Assembly: GCA_040882605.1 (NCBI GenBank)
Contig: JBBEAY010000058.1
Location: forward strand, 1-64,000
From: JAOUEA01 sp040882605
GTDB taxonomy: Bacteria > Actinomycetota > UBA4738 > HRBIN12
Direction of reading: 5' to 3'
DNA: 64,000 bases
The position numbers and the translations under genes are program-made. Positions 25,604-33,655 of the stretch are shown one piece after another (the stretch's first letter is position 1; each line of letters opens with the position of its first letter). A model generated the notes under the pieces. The model made no database searches and had not been told where the DNA came from. It saw only the letters and a program-made list of their open reading frames with translations.

Positions 25604-27253
25604 CTAGGTGTGCTTCAGCTCGAGGTCGGCCTCGATCGCAGCCAGTTCCTCGGCTGAGCCCTGCACCTTCGGTCCTGTGAACCACTTGTGGGCGGACACC
25701 ACCCACCAGAGCCCGGTGATGATGACCACGCTCCCCACGACGATCGGGGTGTAATTCAGCACGTCGATCGTCTTGAGCCCGAGCCCTCCCGGGCTGAACT
25801 GCGGCATCATCAGGATTACGACGATGAAGAGCACCCAGATCACCGCGATCCAACCGATGACCTTGCCCTTCGCCCCGAGCGTCCATGGCCCCGGCTGGAA
25901 GGAGTCCCCGGCACGGAGCCGCAGGAACACGGGGATCACGTACGCGATATACAGACCGATGACGCCTATCGCGGTGACCGCGAAGTAGGCAACCACCGAC
26001 CCCAGCCAGTACGCAGGCGCCACGAGAAGCCACGCCAGCACGGCCGCTAGCCAGATCGCGTTGGTCGGGGTTCGGGTCCGCTTGTTGATCGAGTGCCAGA
26101 GTCGGTGTCCCGGGACAGCGCCGTCGCGAGAGAACGCGTAGATCATGCGCGAGTTGGTGGTGACCGACGCCATGCCGCAGAAGAACTGTGCGCCCATCAC
26201 GATGATCAGCGCAAAGATCGCGAGGTTCTTGCCGAAGGAGTCCAAGAAGATGGCTGCCGGAGCGGCGATGTTCGCCGTCTCCAGTTGGAAGCTCAGCGCA
26301 GAGGTGAATCCGCCGTCGGGATTCAGCGCGTACCAGACGCCGAGCAGCAGGATGTAGCCGAAGATCACCGAGATCACGATCGACTTCCAGATGCCGTTGG
26401 GCCCTGAGATCTCGGCATCGTGCGTCTCCTCGGTCATATGGGCCGACGCGTCGTATCCGGTGATGGTGTATTGAGCCAGCAGCAGACCGATCAGGAAGAC
26501 GTAGATCGTCGATCCGAGGAAACCGTTGGTGAATCCCGTTCCGTTGACCAAGCCGGTCACTTCACCGGTGCCCTCTGTGGTGCTGAAGTTGAAGATCGTC
26601 GAGAACGGCGTGTGGTTGTCCGGCACGAACAGGCACATCCCGAAGATCACAGCGACACCGATCACGTGCCACCAGACGCTCACGTTGTTGAACAACGCGA
26701 CGAGTCGCACCCCGAAAGTGTTGAGCAGACCGTGGACAGCCAGCACGACGGTGTACGTGCCGACGAGGATGATCTTTGTGATCTCGACGTCGAAGGCGAT
26801 GTTCATGAACGCACAGACGAACGCTGACAGCCCGAAGTCGATGCCGGCGGTGATGGCGACCTGTCCGAGCAAGTTGAACCACCCTGTGAACCATGCCCAT
26901 GCCGGACCGTTCTTCTTGGCCAACTTCGCGGACCAGTAGTACAGGCCTCCGGCCGTCGGATAGCTTGAGCACACCTCGGCCATGGCCAGGCCGACGAACG
27001 TGACCATGAGGCCGACGAGAGGCCAACCGTAGGCCGAGCTCGCAGGCCCTCCGATCACCATGCCGAACCCGAACAGGGTGAGACACCCCGACAAGATCGA
27101 GATGATCGTGAAGCTCACCGCGAAGTTCGAGAACCCGGACATGCCACGCTTGAGCTCTTGCGCGTAGCCGAGCTCGTGGAGTCGTTCGGTGTCGCTCTTG
27201 CGACCGGTGCTCGTGCCGGTCGATGCAGCCGCTGTGTTCGCGGCTTCGTCCAT
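25604..27253 (-). CDS. APC superfamily amino acid/amine permease
   Basis: A 549-residue transporter with about 12 membrane helices, starting with a polar N-terminus (~45 residues). The conserved first helix region is GFSNFAVSFTIISILSG, and TITGYDASAHMTEE lies in helix 6-7, as in GABA/choline-type members of the ACT family. Start ATG 27253 has AAGGGGG upstream; the open frame before it is leader. It is followed 75 bp later by the GS-like ligase in the same direction, so uptake and gamma-glutamylation of one amine is likely. The substrate cannot be fixed by sequence. Confidence 0.9.
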   Translation of the reverse strand: MDEAANTAAASTGTSTGRKSDTERLHELGYAQELKRGMSGFSNFAVSFTIISILSGCLTLFGFGMVIGGPASSAYGWPLVGLMVTFVGLAMAEVCSSYPTAGGLYYWSAKLAKKNGPAWAWFTGWFNLLGQVAITAGIDFGLSAFVCAFMNIAFDVEITKIILVGTYTVVLAVHGLLNTFGVRLVALFNNVSVWWHVIGVAVIFGMCLFVPDNHTPFSTIFNFSTTEGTGEVTGLVNGTGFTNGFLGSTIYVFLIGLLLAQYTITGYDASAHMTEETHDAEISGPNGIWKSIVISVIFGYILLLGVWYALNPDGGFTSALSFQLETANIAAPAAIFLDSFGKNLAIFALIIVMGAQFFCGMASVTTNSRMIYAFSRDGAVPGHRLWHSINKRTRTPTNAIWLAAVLAWLLVAPAYWLGSVVAYFAVTAIGVIGLYIAYVIPVFLRLRAGDSFQPGPWTLGAKGKVIGWIAVIWVLFIVVILMMPQFSPGGLGLKTIDVLNYTPIVVGSVVIITGLWWVVSAHKWFTGPKVQGSAEELAAIEADLELKHT

Positions 27254-27258
27254 CGGAA

Positions 27259-27282
27259 CCCCCTTTTCCCCCGTGAGGGGGG
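27259..27282 (-). promoter_or_regulatory. leader with alternative C-run/G-run pairing at the Shine-Dalgarno
   Basis: Reading the minus-strand leader: a C6 run, TCAC, a first G5 run, AAAA, then a second G5 run that serves as Shine-Dalgarno, and the ATG about 5 bases on. The C run can pair with either G run, so folding could expose or hide the ribosome site. No known riboswitch was recognised. Confidence 0.4.
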
Positions 27283-27303
27283 CAGTGACGGAAACGCTCC
27301 GCG

Positions 27304-27333
27304 TATTACGACCCGACGGCGCTCGGCGAGTCA
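27304..27333 (-). promoter_or_regulatory. possible promoter of the permease-ligase-kinase operon
   Basis: On the minus strand, TTGACT (complement of 27328-27333) is followed after 18 bp by CGTAAT, or after 20 bp by TAATAC (complement of 27302-27307). The -35 is good and the -10 is imperfect. Transcription from here would give a leader of about 43 nt. Confidence 0.4.
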
Positions 27334-27453
27334 AGTCCGAGTTCCGTGGTGGTAGCGCGAACTGACTAGTTATCGCGCCTTCTCGCTTCGCATCCACAGC
27401 GGTCGTTCGGCGGGCCGTGCCGACCCTGTGGCCGGACGCGGTACGGTTCCCCG

Positions 27454-27801
27454 GTGGAAGTCAGGACGCTGGACGGGGTCGCGGGGTTCGTACAAGACAA
27501 CGGGGGCGCATTATGGGTGTGGCTGGATCCGCACGGCGGGCTCGGGGGCCCGGCACTGATCTACCTCGATGCGGCCACGGAGACACCTGGGGCGACGAGA
27601 GCCACGCGACGCATGCGAAGCGCTCGGCGAACGCACAGGTTCATCGAGTTCGAGAGCGACGGGTTCCGGCTGCTCTGCGACTTCGGGAAGTTCGATCCAC
27701 CCGCAGAGCTGCACCTCGAGCTGAAACGGTTCCCGAAGCGACGCGTCGAGGCGTACTGGGACGGGAAGATCTTCGTGGACGCTGATCTGCCCGAGCCGTG
27801 A
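27454..27801 (+). CDS. hypothetical protein, 115 residues
   Basis: Unrecognised small protein from GTG 27454. The N-terminal half is Gly-rich and hydrophobic (GALWVWLDPHGGLGGPALIYLD); a basic stretch (RATRRMRSARRTHR) precedes a beta-like C-terminus ending in DADLPEP. No signal peptide or membrane helix. Codon use is normal for the window, and a 65-bp gap separates it from the cNMP/CBS gene downstream on the same strand. No function is proposed. Confidence 0.55.
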   Translation: MEVRTLDGVAGFVQDNGGALWVWLDPHGGLGGPALIYLDAATETPGATRATRRMRSARRTHRFIEFESDGFRLLCDFGKFDPPAELHLELKRFPKRRVEAYWDGKIFVDADLPEP

Positions 27802-27866
27802 AAGCCTGATCGTGACGCCTCTAGGTGACTGGGTCTCCAAGCGTCGGATGTGAGCAGAACAAAGGT

Positions 27867-29693
27867 GTGAAGGATCCCGCGGTGTTCCTGCGGAAGCACG
27901 CCCCGTTCGACGGGCTGGACGAATCCGGTCTTCGATCGGCGGCCGAGGCGGCGCGGGAGCTCCGAGCCGTCGCAGGCTCGGTGATCATCCGCCAAGGCGG
28001 CGAACCGTCCCCTTCGCTCTTCGTCATCGTGGACGGGTCCGTGGATGTCGTCGCCGATGGGAGGGTGCTCGACGTGATGGGCGAGGGGGACGTGTTCGGC
28101 CACATGTCCCTCGTGACGCAGGAAGAACCCGTCGCCACGATCCGCGCCCGCGAGGAGACGGTATGCCTCACGCTCGATCATGAGTCGGCCTCGCAGGTGC
28201 TGGGGACGCGAGCCGGGGCCTCGTTCATCACTGAGAGCCTCCGCCGCCGCTTCGATGAGCTGGCAGCAGCGTCGCACGAGCAGCCGATCCGAACGGTCGA
28301 CTCGACAGTGGGCTCGCTCATCCGAGGGCCGGCTCTCGAATGTGATCCCTTCACCTCGGTGGGCCAGGCCGCCCGCGCCATGGCGGAAGCCCGGGCGTCG
28401 GCAGCGATCGTGAACACGGCTGGTGGCATCGGCATCGTCACCGACGTCGACCTTCGTATCAAGGTCCTCGCGGAAGGGAGGGACGCTTCGACCCCCGTGG
28501 GGGAGATCGCTTCGTCCCCAGCTTCCACCGTCGACGAGGACGTGTTGGCCGCCGAGGCCCTGTTCCAGATGGTGCAGGGTGGGTTTCACCACCTGCCGGT
28601 CGTGTCGGCCGCCGGTGAGGTCGTGGGCATCGTTTCGGAGACCGACGTCATCGGATTCGGGAACGATTCACCGTTCGCGATCCGGTCGGCGATCGAGCGT
28701 GCCGACGATCGCGCTGCCTGCATCGAGGCGGCGAGGCGCCTGCCCGACTCGGTGGTGGCGCTGGTCGATGCAGGGGTCGACGCCGTGCACATCGGGCACA
28801 TCGTGGGTGCCACGATGGACGTGCTCACTCGCAGGCTGCTCGCGCTCGCGTTCGACGAACAGGGGCCACCACCGGTCGCCTGGGCGTGGCTCGCGTTCGG
28901 AAGCCTCGGGCGTCGCGAACAGGCGCTGCACACCGATCAGGACCATGGGTTGGCCTACCAGGGCACGACGGCCGACGAGGAACGACTCGATCCCTATTTC
29001 GCGGCCGTGGCCGAGTTCGTCACACAGGGGTTGCAGGACGCGGGCATACCGCGTTGCACGGGCAACATGATGGCCACGAGTGGTGGACTGCGCCGATCGG
29101 TCGAGGGTTGGGAGAACCAGCTCGCAGCGTGGACCGGCAAACATGAGCGACACGCATCCGAGATCGTCGCGGTCGTGTTCGACTTCCGCCAGGTCGCCGG
29201 CACGCTTGAGATCGCCCCCATCCTGGATCGGATCGTTCGCGGCGCCGCCGCCGACGCCGGGCTCATGCGTCGACTGGCCGCCCAGGCGCTCGAGCACGAA
29301 CCACCAGCCGGCCACCTGCGCGGGTTCGTGGTGAAGGGCTCGGGAGAACACGCCGGCTCGCTCGATCTCAAGCACGGTGGCATCGTCCCGATCACCGACA
29401 TCGCGCGTTTCCACGCCGTGGCGGCTGGGATCTCCGCCCATCGAACACTGGATCGATTGCGCATCGCGAGCGATGTGGGTCAGATCGATGAAGCGACCCG
29501 GGCGGGCCTGCACGACGCCTTCACTCTCTTGTGGCAGCTGCGTCTGGAGCGGCAGGTTCACTGCGTGCGCGAACGGACGCCGCCTGATGACTTCGTCGAT
29601 CCGAACGCCTTGACGCCCGTGCGCCGCAAGGGCCTGCGGGAAGCCTTCCGGGTGATCGCTCGGTCACAGCGAGGTCTCAGTCTTCTGGTGTGA
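27867..29693 (+). CDS. cNMP-binding / CBS / DUF294 nucleotidyltransferase-like protein
   Basis: About 608 residues from GTG 27867. Domains in order: cyclic-nucleotide-binding-like fold (~1-115, with GEGDVFGHMSL), a CBS pair (~140-265, with HHLPVVSAAGEVVGIV), then a DUF294 putative nucleotidyltransferase (~300-440) with GSLGRREQALHTDQDHGL, the GS...DxD metal motif of the GlnD-type NTase fold, and a helical DUF294_C region to the end. The cAMP-binding arginine of true CRP is not clear. Known: such proteins are often next to symporters or exonucleases; neither is adjacent here. The last 17 bp overlap the end of the facing SDR gene. The role is probably ligand-gated regulation, with target unknown. 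Confidence 0.85.
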   Translation: MKDPAVFLRKHAPFDGLDESGLRSAAEAARELRAVAGSVIIRQGGEPSPSLFVIVDGSVDVVADGRVLDVMGEGDVFGHMSLVTQEEPVATIRAREETVCLTLDHESASQVLGTRAGASFITESLRRRFDELAAASHEQPIRTVDSTVGSLIRGPALECDPFTSVGQAARAMAEARASAAIVNTAGGIGIVTDVDLRIKVLAEGRDASTPVGEIASSPASTVDEDVLAAEALFQMVQGGFHHLPVVSAAGEVVGIVSETDVIGFGNDSPFAIRSAIERADDRAACIEAARRLPDSVVALVDAGVDAVHIGHIVGATMDVLTRRLLALAFDEQGPPPVAWAWLAFGSLGRREQALHTDQDHGLAYQGTTADEERLDPYFAAVAEFVTQGLQDAGIPRCTGNMMATSGGLRRSVEGWENQLAAWTGKHERHASEIVAVVFDFRQVAGTLEIAPILDRIVRGAAADAGLMRRLAAQALEHEPPAGHLRGFVVKGSGEHAGSLDLKHGGIVPITDIARFHAVAAGISAHRTLDRLRIASDVGQIDEATRAGLHDAFTLLWQLRLERQVHCVRERTPPDDFVDPNALTPVRRKGLREAFRVIARSQRGLSLLV

Positions 29694-30444
29694 CGTAGGC
29701 GGCGGTGATGCCGCCGTCCACGATCAACGACGTTCCCGTCATGTAGCTCGAATCGTCGCTCGCGAGGAACATCGCCGCCTTGGCGAGCTCGTCGGCGTGC
29801 CCGAGGCGCCCCATCGGGATGTGGACGAACCTGCGCTGCCTCTTCTGCTCGTCGGACAGCAACGCCAGCAGCAGGGGAGTCTCGATCGGTCCCGGACACA
29901 GCGCGTTGCACCGGATGCCCTTGCGCGCGTACTCGACGGCGATCTCGCGCGTCATAGCCAGCACGGCGCCCTTCGATGCGGTGTAGGCGGTCTGTGATGT
30001 TGCGGCGCCCAGCCACGCGACGAACGACGCCACGTTGATGATCGAACCGCCGTCACTCTCCAGCATCGCGGGGATGCCGTACTTGCACCCGAACGCTACG
30101 CCCTTCACGTTAACCGCGAGCGTCGTGTCCCAGATCTCCTCGTCGGTCGAGTGCACGCTGCCGTCGTCGGGCAGCATGACTCCGGCGTTGTTGTAGAGCA
30201 CGTCGAGGCGTCCGAATCGCTCGACCGCCCGTCGCACCATCGCTTCGGCGTCGGCCTCTCGTGAGACGTCCGCATGCACGAAGAGGGCGTCATCGCCGAT
30301 CGCTGCTGCGGCCGCCTCCCCGGCCTCGTCGTTCACGTCGGTGAGCACGACCTTCGCGCCTTCGCGCGCGAACAGCTCCGACGCGACTTGGCCCATGCCG
30401 CTCCCGCCGCCGGTGATCAGGGCAACCTTGCCGTCCAGGCGCAT
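29677..30444 (-). CDS. short-chain dehydrogenase/reductase (SDR)
   Basis: A 255-residue classical SDR with NAD(P) motif TGGGSGMG at 11-18, NNAG at 85-88, Ser140, and Tyr154/Lys158 (YTASK); the C-terminus is DGGITAAYV. Asp36 after the second strand (VLTDVND) favours NAD over NADP. Start ATG 30444 has a GAGGGGGG ribosome site. Oxidises or reduces an alcohol/carbonyl of unknown identity. It is divergent from the aldehyde dehydrogenase, which could take the product aldehyde; this fits an alcohol-to-acid pair. Confidence 0.9.
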   Translation of the reverse strand: MRLDGKVALITGGGSGMGQVASELFAREGAKVVLTDVNDEAGEAAAAAIGDDALFVHADVSREADAEAMVRRAVERFGRLDVLYNNAGVMLPDDGSVHSTDEEIWDTTLAVNVKGVAFGCKYGIPAMLESDGGSIINVASFVAWLGAATSQTAYTASKGAVLAMTREIAVEYARKGIRCNALCPGPIETPLLLALLSDEQKRQRRFVHIPMGRLGHADELAKAAMFLASDDSSYMTGTSLIVDGGITAAYVTPED

Positions 30445-30576
30445 GATGCGTCCCCCCTCGTCTTGGCTTGTCACCTCAGCCTCTCGCGTGGGTGGCAGCC
30501 TACGCTGGGTCTGCCGCCCTATCATCCCGGATCGAAGGAGTCGCGCGGTGTGGGTCGGATCAGGAGGGAGCCTGGC

Positions 30577-32007
30577 ATGGCTGAGCTGTTGGTGATGGGC
30601 GGTAAGCGTGTCGCAGCGGCCGGCGGCGCGACCGATCAGGTCATCGAGCCTGCGACCGCGGCGCCCATGGCCGAGGTAGCGAAGGCCGGGGCCGAGGACG
30701 CCACCCGCGCGGTCGACGTCGCGGCGCGCGCGTTCGAGGAGGGCGCCTGGCCCCGCATGTCTGCCCGCGAACGCGGGCGCCTGCTCACGAAGTCGTCGTT
30801 CATGATCCGCGAGCGACAGGAAGAGCTCGCCACGCTCGAGGCGCGCAACGGCGGCAAGCCGATCGGCTCGGCTCGAGCCGAGATCGACATCGCGGCCAAC
30901 GTCTTCGAGTACTGGGGCGGCGCCGCGAACAAGATCACCAGCGAGACGATCCCGGTCGTGCCGGCGGGACTCGACATCACGCTCCGCGAGCCCGTCGGGG
31001 TGTGCGCCCTGATCACACCGTGGAACTTCCCGGCGGTGATCGCCAGCTGGAAGATCGCTCCCGCCCTGGCCTGCGGTAACACCGCGGTCGTCAAACCTGC
31101 CTCGCAGACGCCGCTCACTACCCTCGCGATCGCTGAGATCCTTTACGAGTGTGGACTTCCCGAAGGCACCTTGAGCGTGCTTCCGGGGCCGGGGTCCACC
31201 ACGGCGAGCGCGCTGATCGCGGACCGGCGCGTGTCGAAGATCTCGTTCACGGGCTCTACCGAGGTGGGCACGAGGGTGATGCAGACGGCCGCGACCAACA
31301 TCACCCGCGTCTCGCTCGAGCTCGGCGGTAAGTCCGCCAACGTCGTCTTCGACGACACCGATCTCGATGTCTGCATCGAGAAGTCGCTGTGGTCGGTGTT
31401 CGACAACGCCGGCCAGGACTGTTGCGCGCGCTCGCGTCAGCTCGTGCAGCGAGGCATCTACGACGAGTATGTCGAGCGATTCGCGGCGGCCGCCGATGCG
31501 ATCGCGGTCGGCCAGCCGCTCGACGAGTCGACCGAGATGGGCCCTCTTATCTCATCGGGCCAGCGCCAGACGTCCCTCGACTACGTCTCGATCGGCGTCG
31601 ACGAAGGAGCTCGCCATGTGACCGGCGGCGACGCCCTCGACGGCGACGGCTACTTCATGCGACCTGCGGTGCTCGCCGACGTCGACAACGGCTGGCGTGT
31701 CGCGCAGGAAGAGATCTTCGGCCCGGTGGTGTGCCTGATCCCCTTCGAGACCGAGGACGAGGCCGTGCGGCTCGCGAACGAGTCGCCGTTCGGTCTGTCG
31801 GGCACGATCTGGACGCGTGACCTCGGCCGGGCGATCCGGGTGGCAAAAGGCATCCGCACCGGGAACCTCAGCGTGAACTCGGCATCGAGCGTCCACACCG
31901 AGGCGCCGTTCGGCGGCTTCAAGCAGAGCGGCATCGGGCGCGAGATGGGCATGGCTGCCGTGCAGCTCTACACCGAGGTCAAGAACGTGTTCTTCAGCGA
32001 GGAGTGA
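30577..32007 (+). CDS. NAD(P)-dependent aldehyde dehydrogenase
   Basis: A 476-residue ALDH. Seen: PWNFP at 148-152, cofactor motif FTGSTEVG (224-231), general base Glu248 (LELGG) and catalytic Cys282 in GQDCC. The extra Cys283 next to it is unusual but tolerated. Start ATG 30577 has AGGAGGGA upstream. Similar to betaine-, gamma-aminobutyraldehyde- and PuuC-type enzymes, and the location near an amine permease and GS-like ligase suits gamma-glutamyl-aminoaldehyde or a related substrate. It is divergent from the SDR. Confidence 0.92.
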   Translation: MAELLVMGGKRVAAAGGATDQVIEPATAAPMAEVAKAGAEDATRAVDVAARAFEEGAWPRMSARERGRLLTKSSFMIRERQEELATLEARNGGKPIGSARAEIDIAANVFEYWGGAANKITSETIPVVPAGLDITLREPVGVCALITPWNFPAVIASWKIAPALACGNTAVVKPASQTPLTTLAIAEILYECGLPEGTLSVLPGPGSTTASALIADRRVSKISFTGSTEVGTRVMQTAATNITRVSLELGGKSANVVFDDTDLDVCIEKSLWSVFDNAGQDCCARSRQLVQRGIYDEYVERFAAAADAIAVGQPLDESTEMGPLISSGQRQTSLDYVSIGVDEGARHVTGGDALDGDGYFMRPAVLADVDNGWRVAQEEIFGPVVCLIPFETEDEAVRLANESPFGLSGTIWTRDLGRAIRVAKGIRTGNLSVNSASSVHTEAPFGGFKQSGIGREMGMAAVQLYTEVKNVFFSEE

Positions 32008-32048
32008 CCGCCGACGAAAGGCGGCGTCCCGGCCATTAGACTCGCCCC

Positions 32049-32588
32049 ATGCCTGAACTTCCCGAAGAGCTGCAGAATCGGCCGGCGCGTCCCGCAGGGC
32101 AGGAGCCCACCGCGACTCTCACGCTCGACGCATATCGGCGCGTCAAGGCCGAGTTCGAGGAGCTCACGATCGCTGGTCGTGACCGCATCACCGAGAAGAT
32201 CAAGGTCGCGCGCGAGCACGGCGACCTCAAGGAGAACGCCGAATACCACGCGGCAAAGGAAGAGCAGGGGCTCATGGAGTCGAAGATCCGCAAGCTCCAG
32301 CAGATGCTGCGCGACCCGGAGATCGTCGAGGCGCCCGAGAGCGCCGACACGATCGGTCCCGGCATGCTCGTCACGATCCGGTCGCTCGACGAGCCGGACC
32401 CCGACGATGAGACATATCTGCTGGCCGAGCACGCCGAGGAGAAGGCGCCCGGCGCACGCACCGTCACGACTTCGTCGCCGCTCGGCACCGCGCTGAAAGG
32501 CGCGGCTTCGAAGGATGAGGTCGCCTATGAGGCCCCGGCGGGCATCGTCCGCTACGTCGTCGTCGGCTTCGAGCCGTTCGCGGGGTGA
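32049..32588 (+). CDS. greA: GreA/GreB family transcription elongation factor
   Basis: A 179-residue Gre-like protein. The N-terminal coiled coil carries REHGDLKENAEYHAAKEEQ, matching the acidic tip of GreA that enters the RNA polymerase secondary channel and triggers transcript cleavage. The C-terminal FKBP-like part is slightly atypical, with an inserted Asp/Glu-rich loop (DEPDPDDETY) and a Ala/Lys-rich tail. The N-terminal ~20 residues before the coiled coil are also an extension. Could be the primary GreA or an accessory Gre-like factor. Starts at ATG 32049. Confidence 0.87.
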   Translation: MPELPEELQNRPARPAGQEPTATLTLDAYRRVKAEFEELTIAGRDRITEKIKVAREHGDLKENAEYHAAKEEQGLMESKIRKLQQMLRDPEIVEAPESADTIGPGMLVTIRSLDEPDPDDETYLLAEHAEEKAPGARTVTTSSPLGTALKGAASKDEVAYEAPAGIVRYVVVGFEPFAG

Positions 32589-32613
32589 CCGCGGAGCTAG
32601 TCTGGATGTACTA

Positions 32614-33270
32614 GTGGAGAACGACCGCGAGGACCGGGCCGCCCGCGAGACTCCTCGGGTGCGCGACATGCCCGCCCCCCGCAAGAACGAGAGCGCGGCC
32701 GGCGGCGCCATGCAGCGACTGCTCGCTTGGCCCTACCGCGCGATCCTCGCCTTCTTGATCTGGACCGGCGTGCACCCGTGGCAGCTCACGCTGCTTTCCC
32801 CGGTGTTCATCGTGCTCACCGGGTGGCAGATCATCGTGAGCAACTGGCTGGTGGCCGGACTGTTGCTGATCGTCGGCAGCGTGCTCGATGTCTTCGATGG
32901 CTCGGTCGCCCGCCATCGCGGCGAGGAAGGGCGATCGGGGGCGTTCATGGACTCGGTCCTCGACCGCGTCTCCGACATGATCCTGTTCTCGTGCCTGTTC
33001 TGGAACCTGGCCTCGCAGGGCGAACGGGCGCAGGCTGCGCTCGCCCTGCTGACGCTGATCGTGAGCCTCGGGGTGAGCCAGATCCGGGCCGAGGCCGAGG
33101 CGGTCGGCATCGGCCTGACCGAAGGCTTGTTCCAGCGGTTGGAGCGCATGCTCGTGCTCATGATCGGCCTGCTCATCCCCGCCATGATGTTTCCGGCGCT
33201 GATCGCTCTGGCAGCGCTCGGCGTCTTCACCGTGCTGCAGCGCGGGTTCACCGCGTTGTCGAGAGCCTGA
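32614..33270 (+). CDS. CDP-alcohol phosphatidyltransferase family protein
   Basis: A 218-residue membrane enzyme from GTG 32614. The full CAPT motif is present: Asp92, Asp95-Gly96, Ala99-Arg100, Gly109, Asp113 and Asp117 (D-x2-DG-x2-AR-x8-G-x3-D-x3-D), so the active site is intact. Four to six helices. Would join a CDP-diacylglycerol (or similar) to an alcohol such as inositol phosphate, glycerol phosphate or serine; the acceptor cannot be told. It has a polar Glu/Arg-rich N-terminal extension of ~30 residues. It is 25 bp after greA and 21 bp before the Rieske gene. Confidence 0.88.
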   Translation: MENDREDRAARETPRVRDMPAPRKNESAAGGAMQRLLAWPYRAILAFLIWTGVHPWQLTLLSPVFIVLTGWQIIVSNWLVAGLLLIVGSVLDVFDGSVARHRGEEGRSGAFMDSVLDRVSDMILFSCLFWNLASQGERAQAALALLTLIVSLGVSQIRAEAEAVGIGLTEGLFQRLERMLVLMIGLLIPAMMFPALIALAALGVFTVLQRGFTALSRA

Positions 33271-33291
33271 CGAAGAGAGGGGCAAACCGCG

Positions 33292-33618
33292 ATGGATTTC
33301 GTGCGGGTCGGGGCGCTGGGTGAGATCTCCGAGGGAGAGATGCGGGCGTACGACACGCCGTCGGGGCGCATCACGATCGCCCACGTCGAGGCGCACCTCT
33401 ACGCGTTCGGCGACGAGTGCACCCATCAGGGGTGCTCGCTCGCCGAGGGGGAGTTCGACGACCGGGCCGCGACCGTCGAGTGCCCGTGCCACGGCAGCGT
33501 CTTCGACGTCGAGAACGGTGAGCCGGTCGAAGGACCGGCCGTCGACGCGCTCCCGGTGTTCCAGGCTCGCGAGATCGACGGCTGGGTCGAGGTCGCCTCC
33601 CACCCCAGTGAGGGGTAG
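33292..33618 (+). CDS. Rieske [2Fe-2S] ferredoxin-like protein
   Basis: A 108-residue stand-alone Rieske protein. Ligands Cys43/His45 (CTHQG) and Cys64/His67 (CPCHGSVF) are complete. Family: soluble electron carriers of non-haem dioxygenases (BphF-type) or NirD-like subunits. No oxygenase or reductase is adjacent, so the partner is elsewhere. The AGAGAGGGG before ATG 33292 is a good ribosome site. It lies between the CAPT gene and trpB2 on one strand, without an obvious link to them. Confidence 0.9.
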   Translation: MDFVRVGALGEISEGEMRAYDTPSGRITIAHVEAHLYAFGDECTHQGCSLAEGEFDDRAATVECPCHGSVFDVENGEPVEGPAVDALPVFQAREIDGWVEVASHPSEG

Positions 33619-33655
33619 GCTCACGCCTCTCACCACCGCGAGGAGGGTTCCTGCG

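Noticed and set aside
15637..32007. Complete Puu (gamma-glutamyl-putrescine) pathway
   Set aside because: PuuA-, PuuP-, PuuC- and PuuD-like genes are present but scattered, and no PuuB oxidase is in the window; kept only as an inference about amine use.
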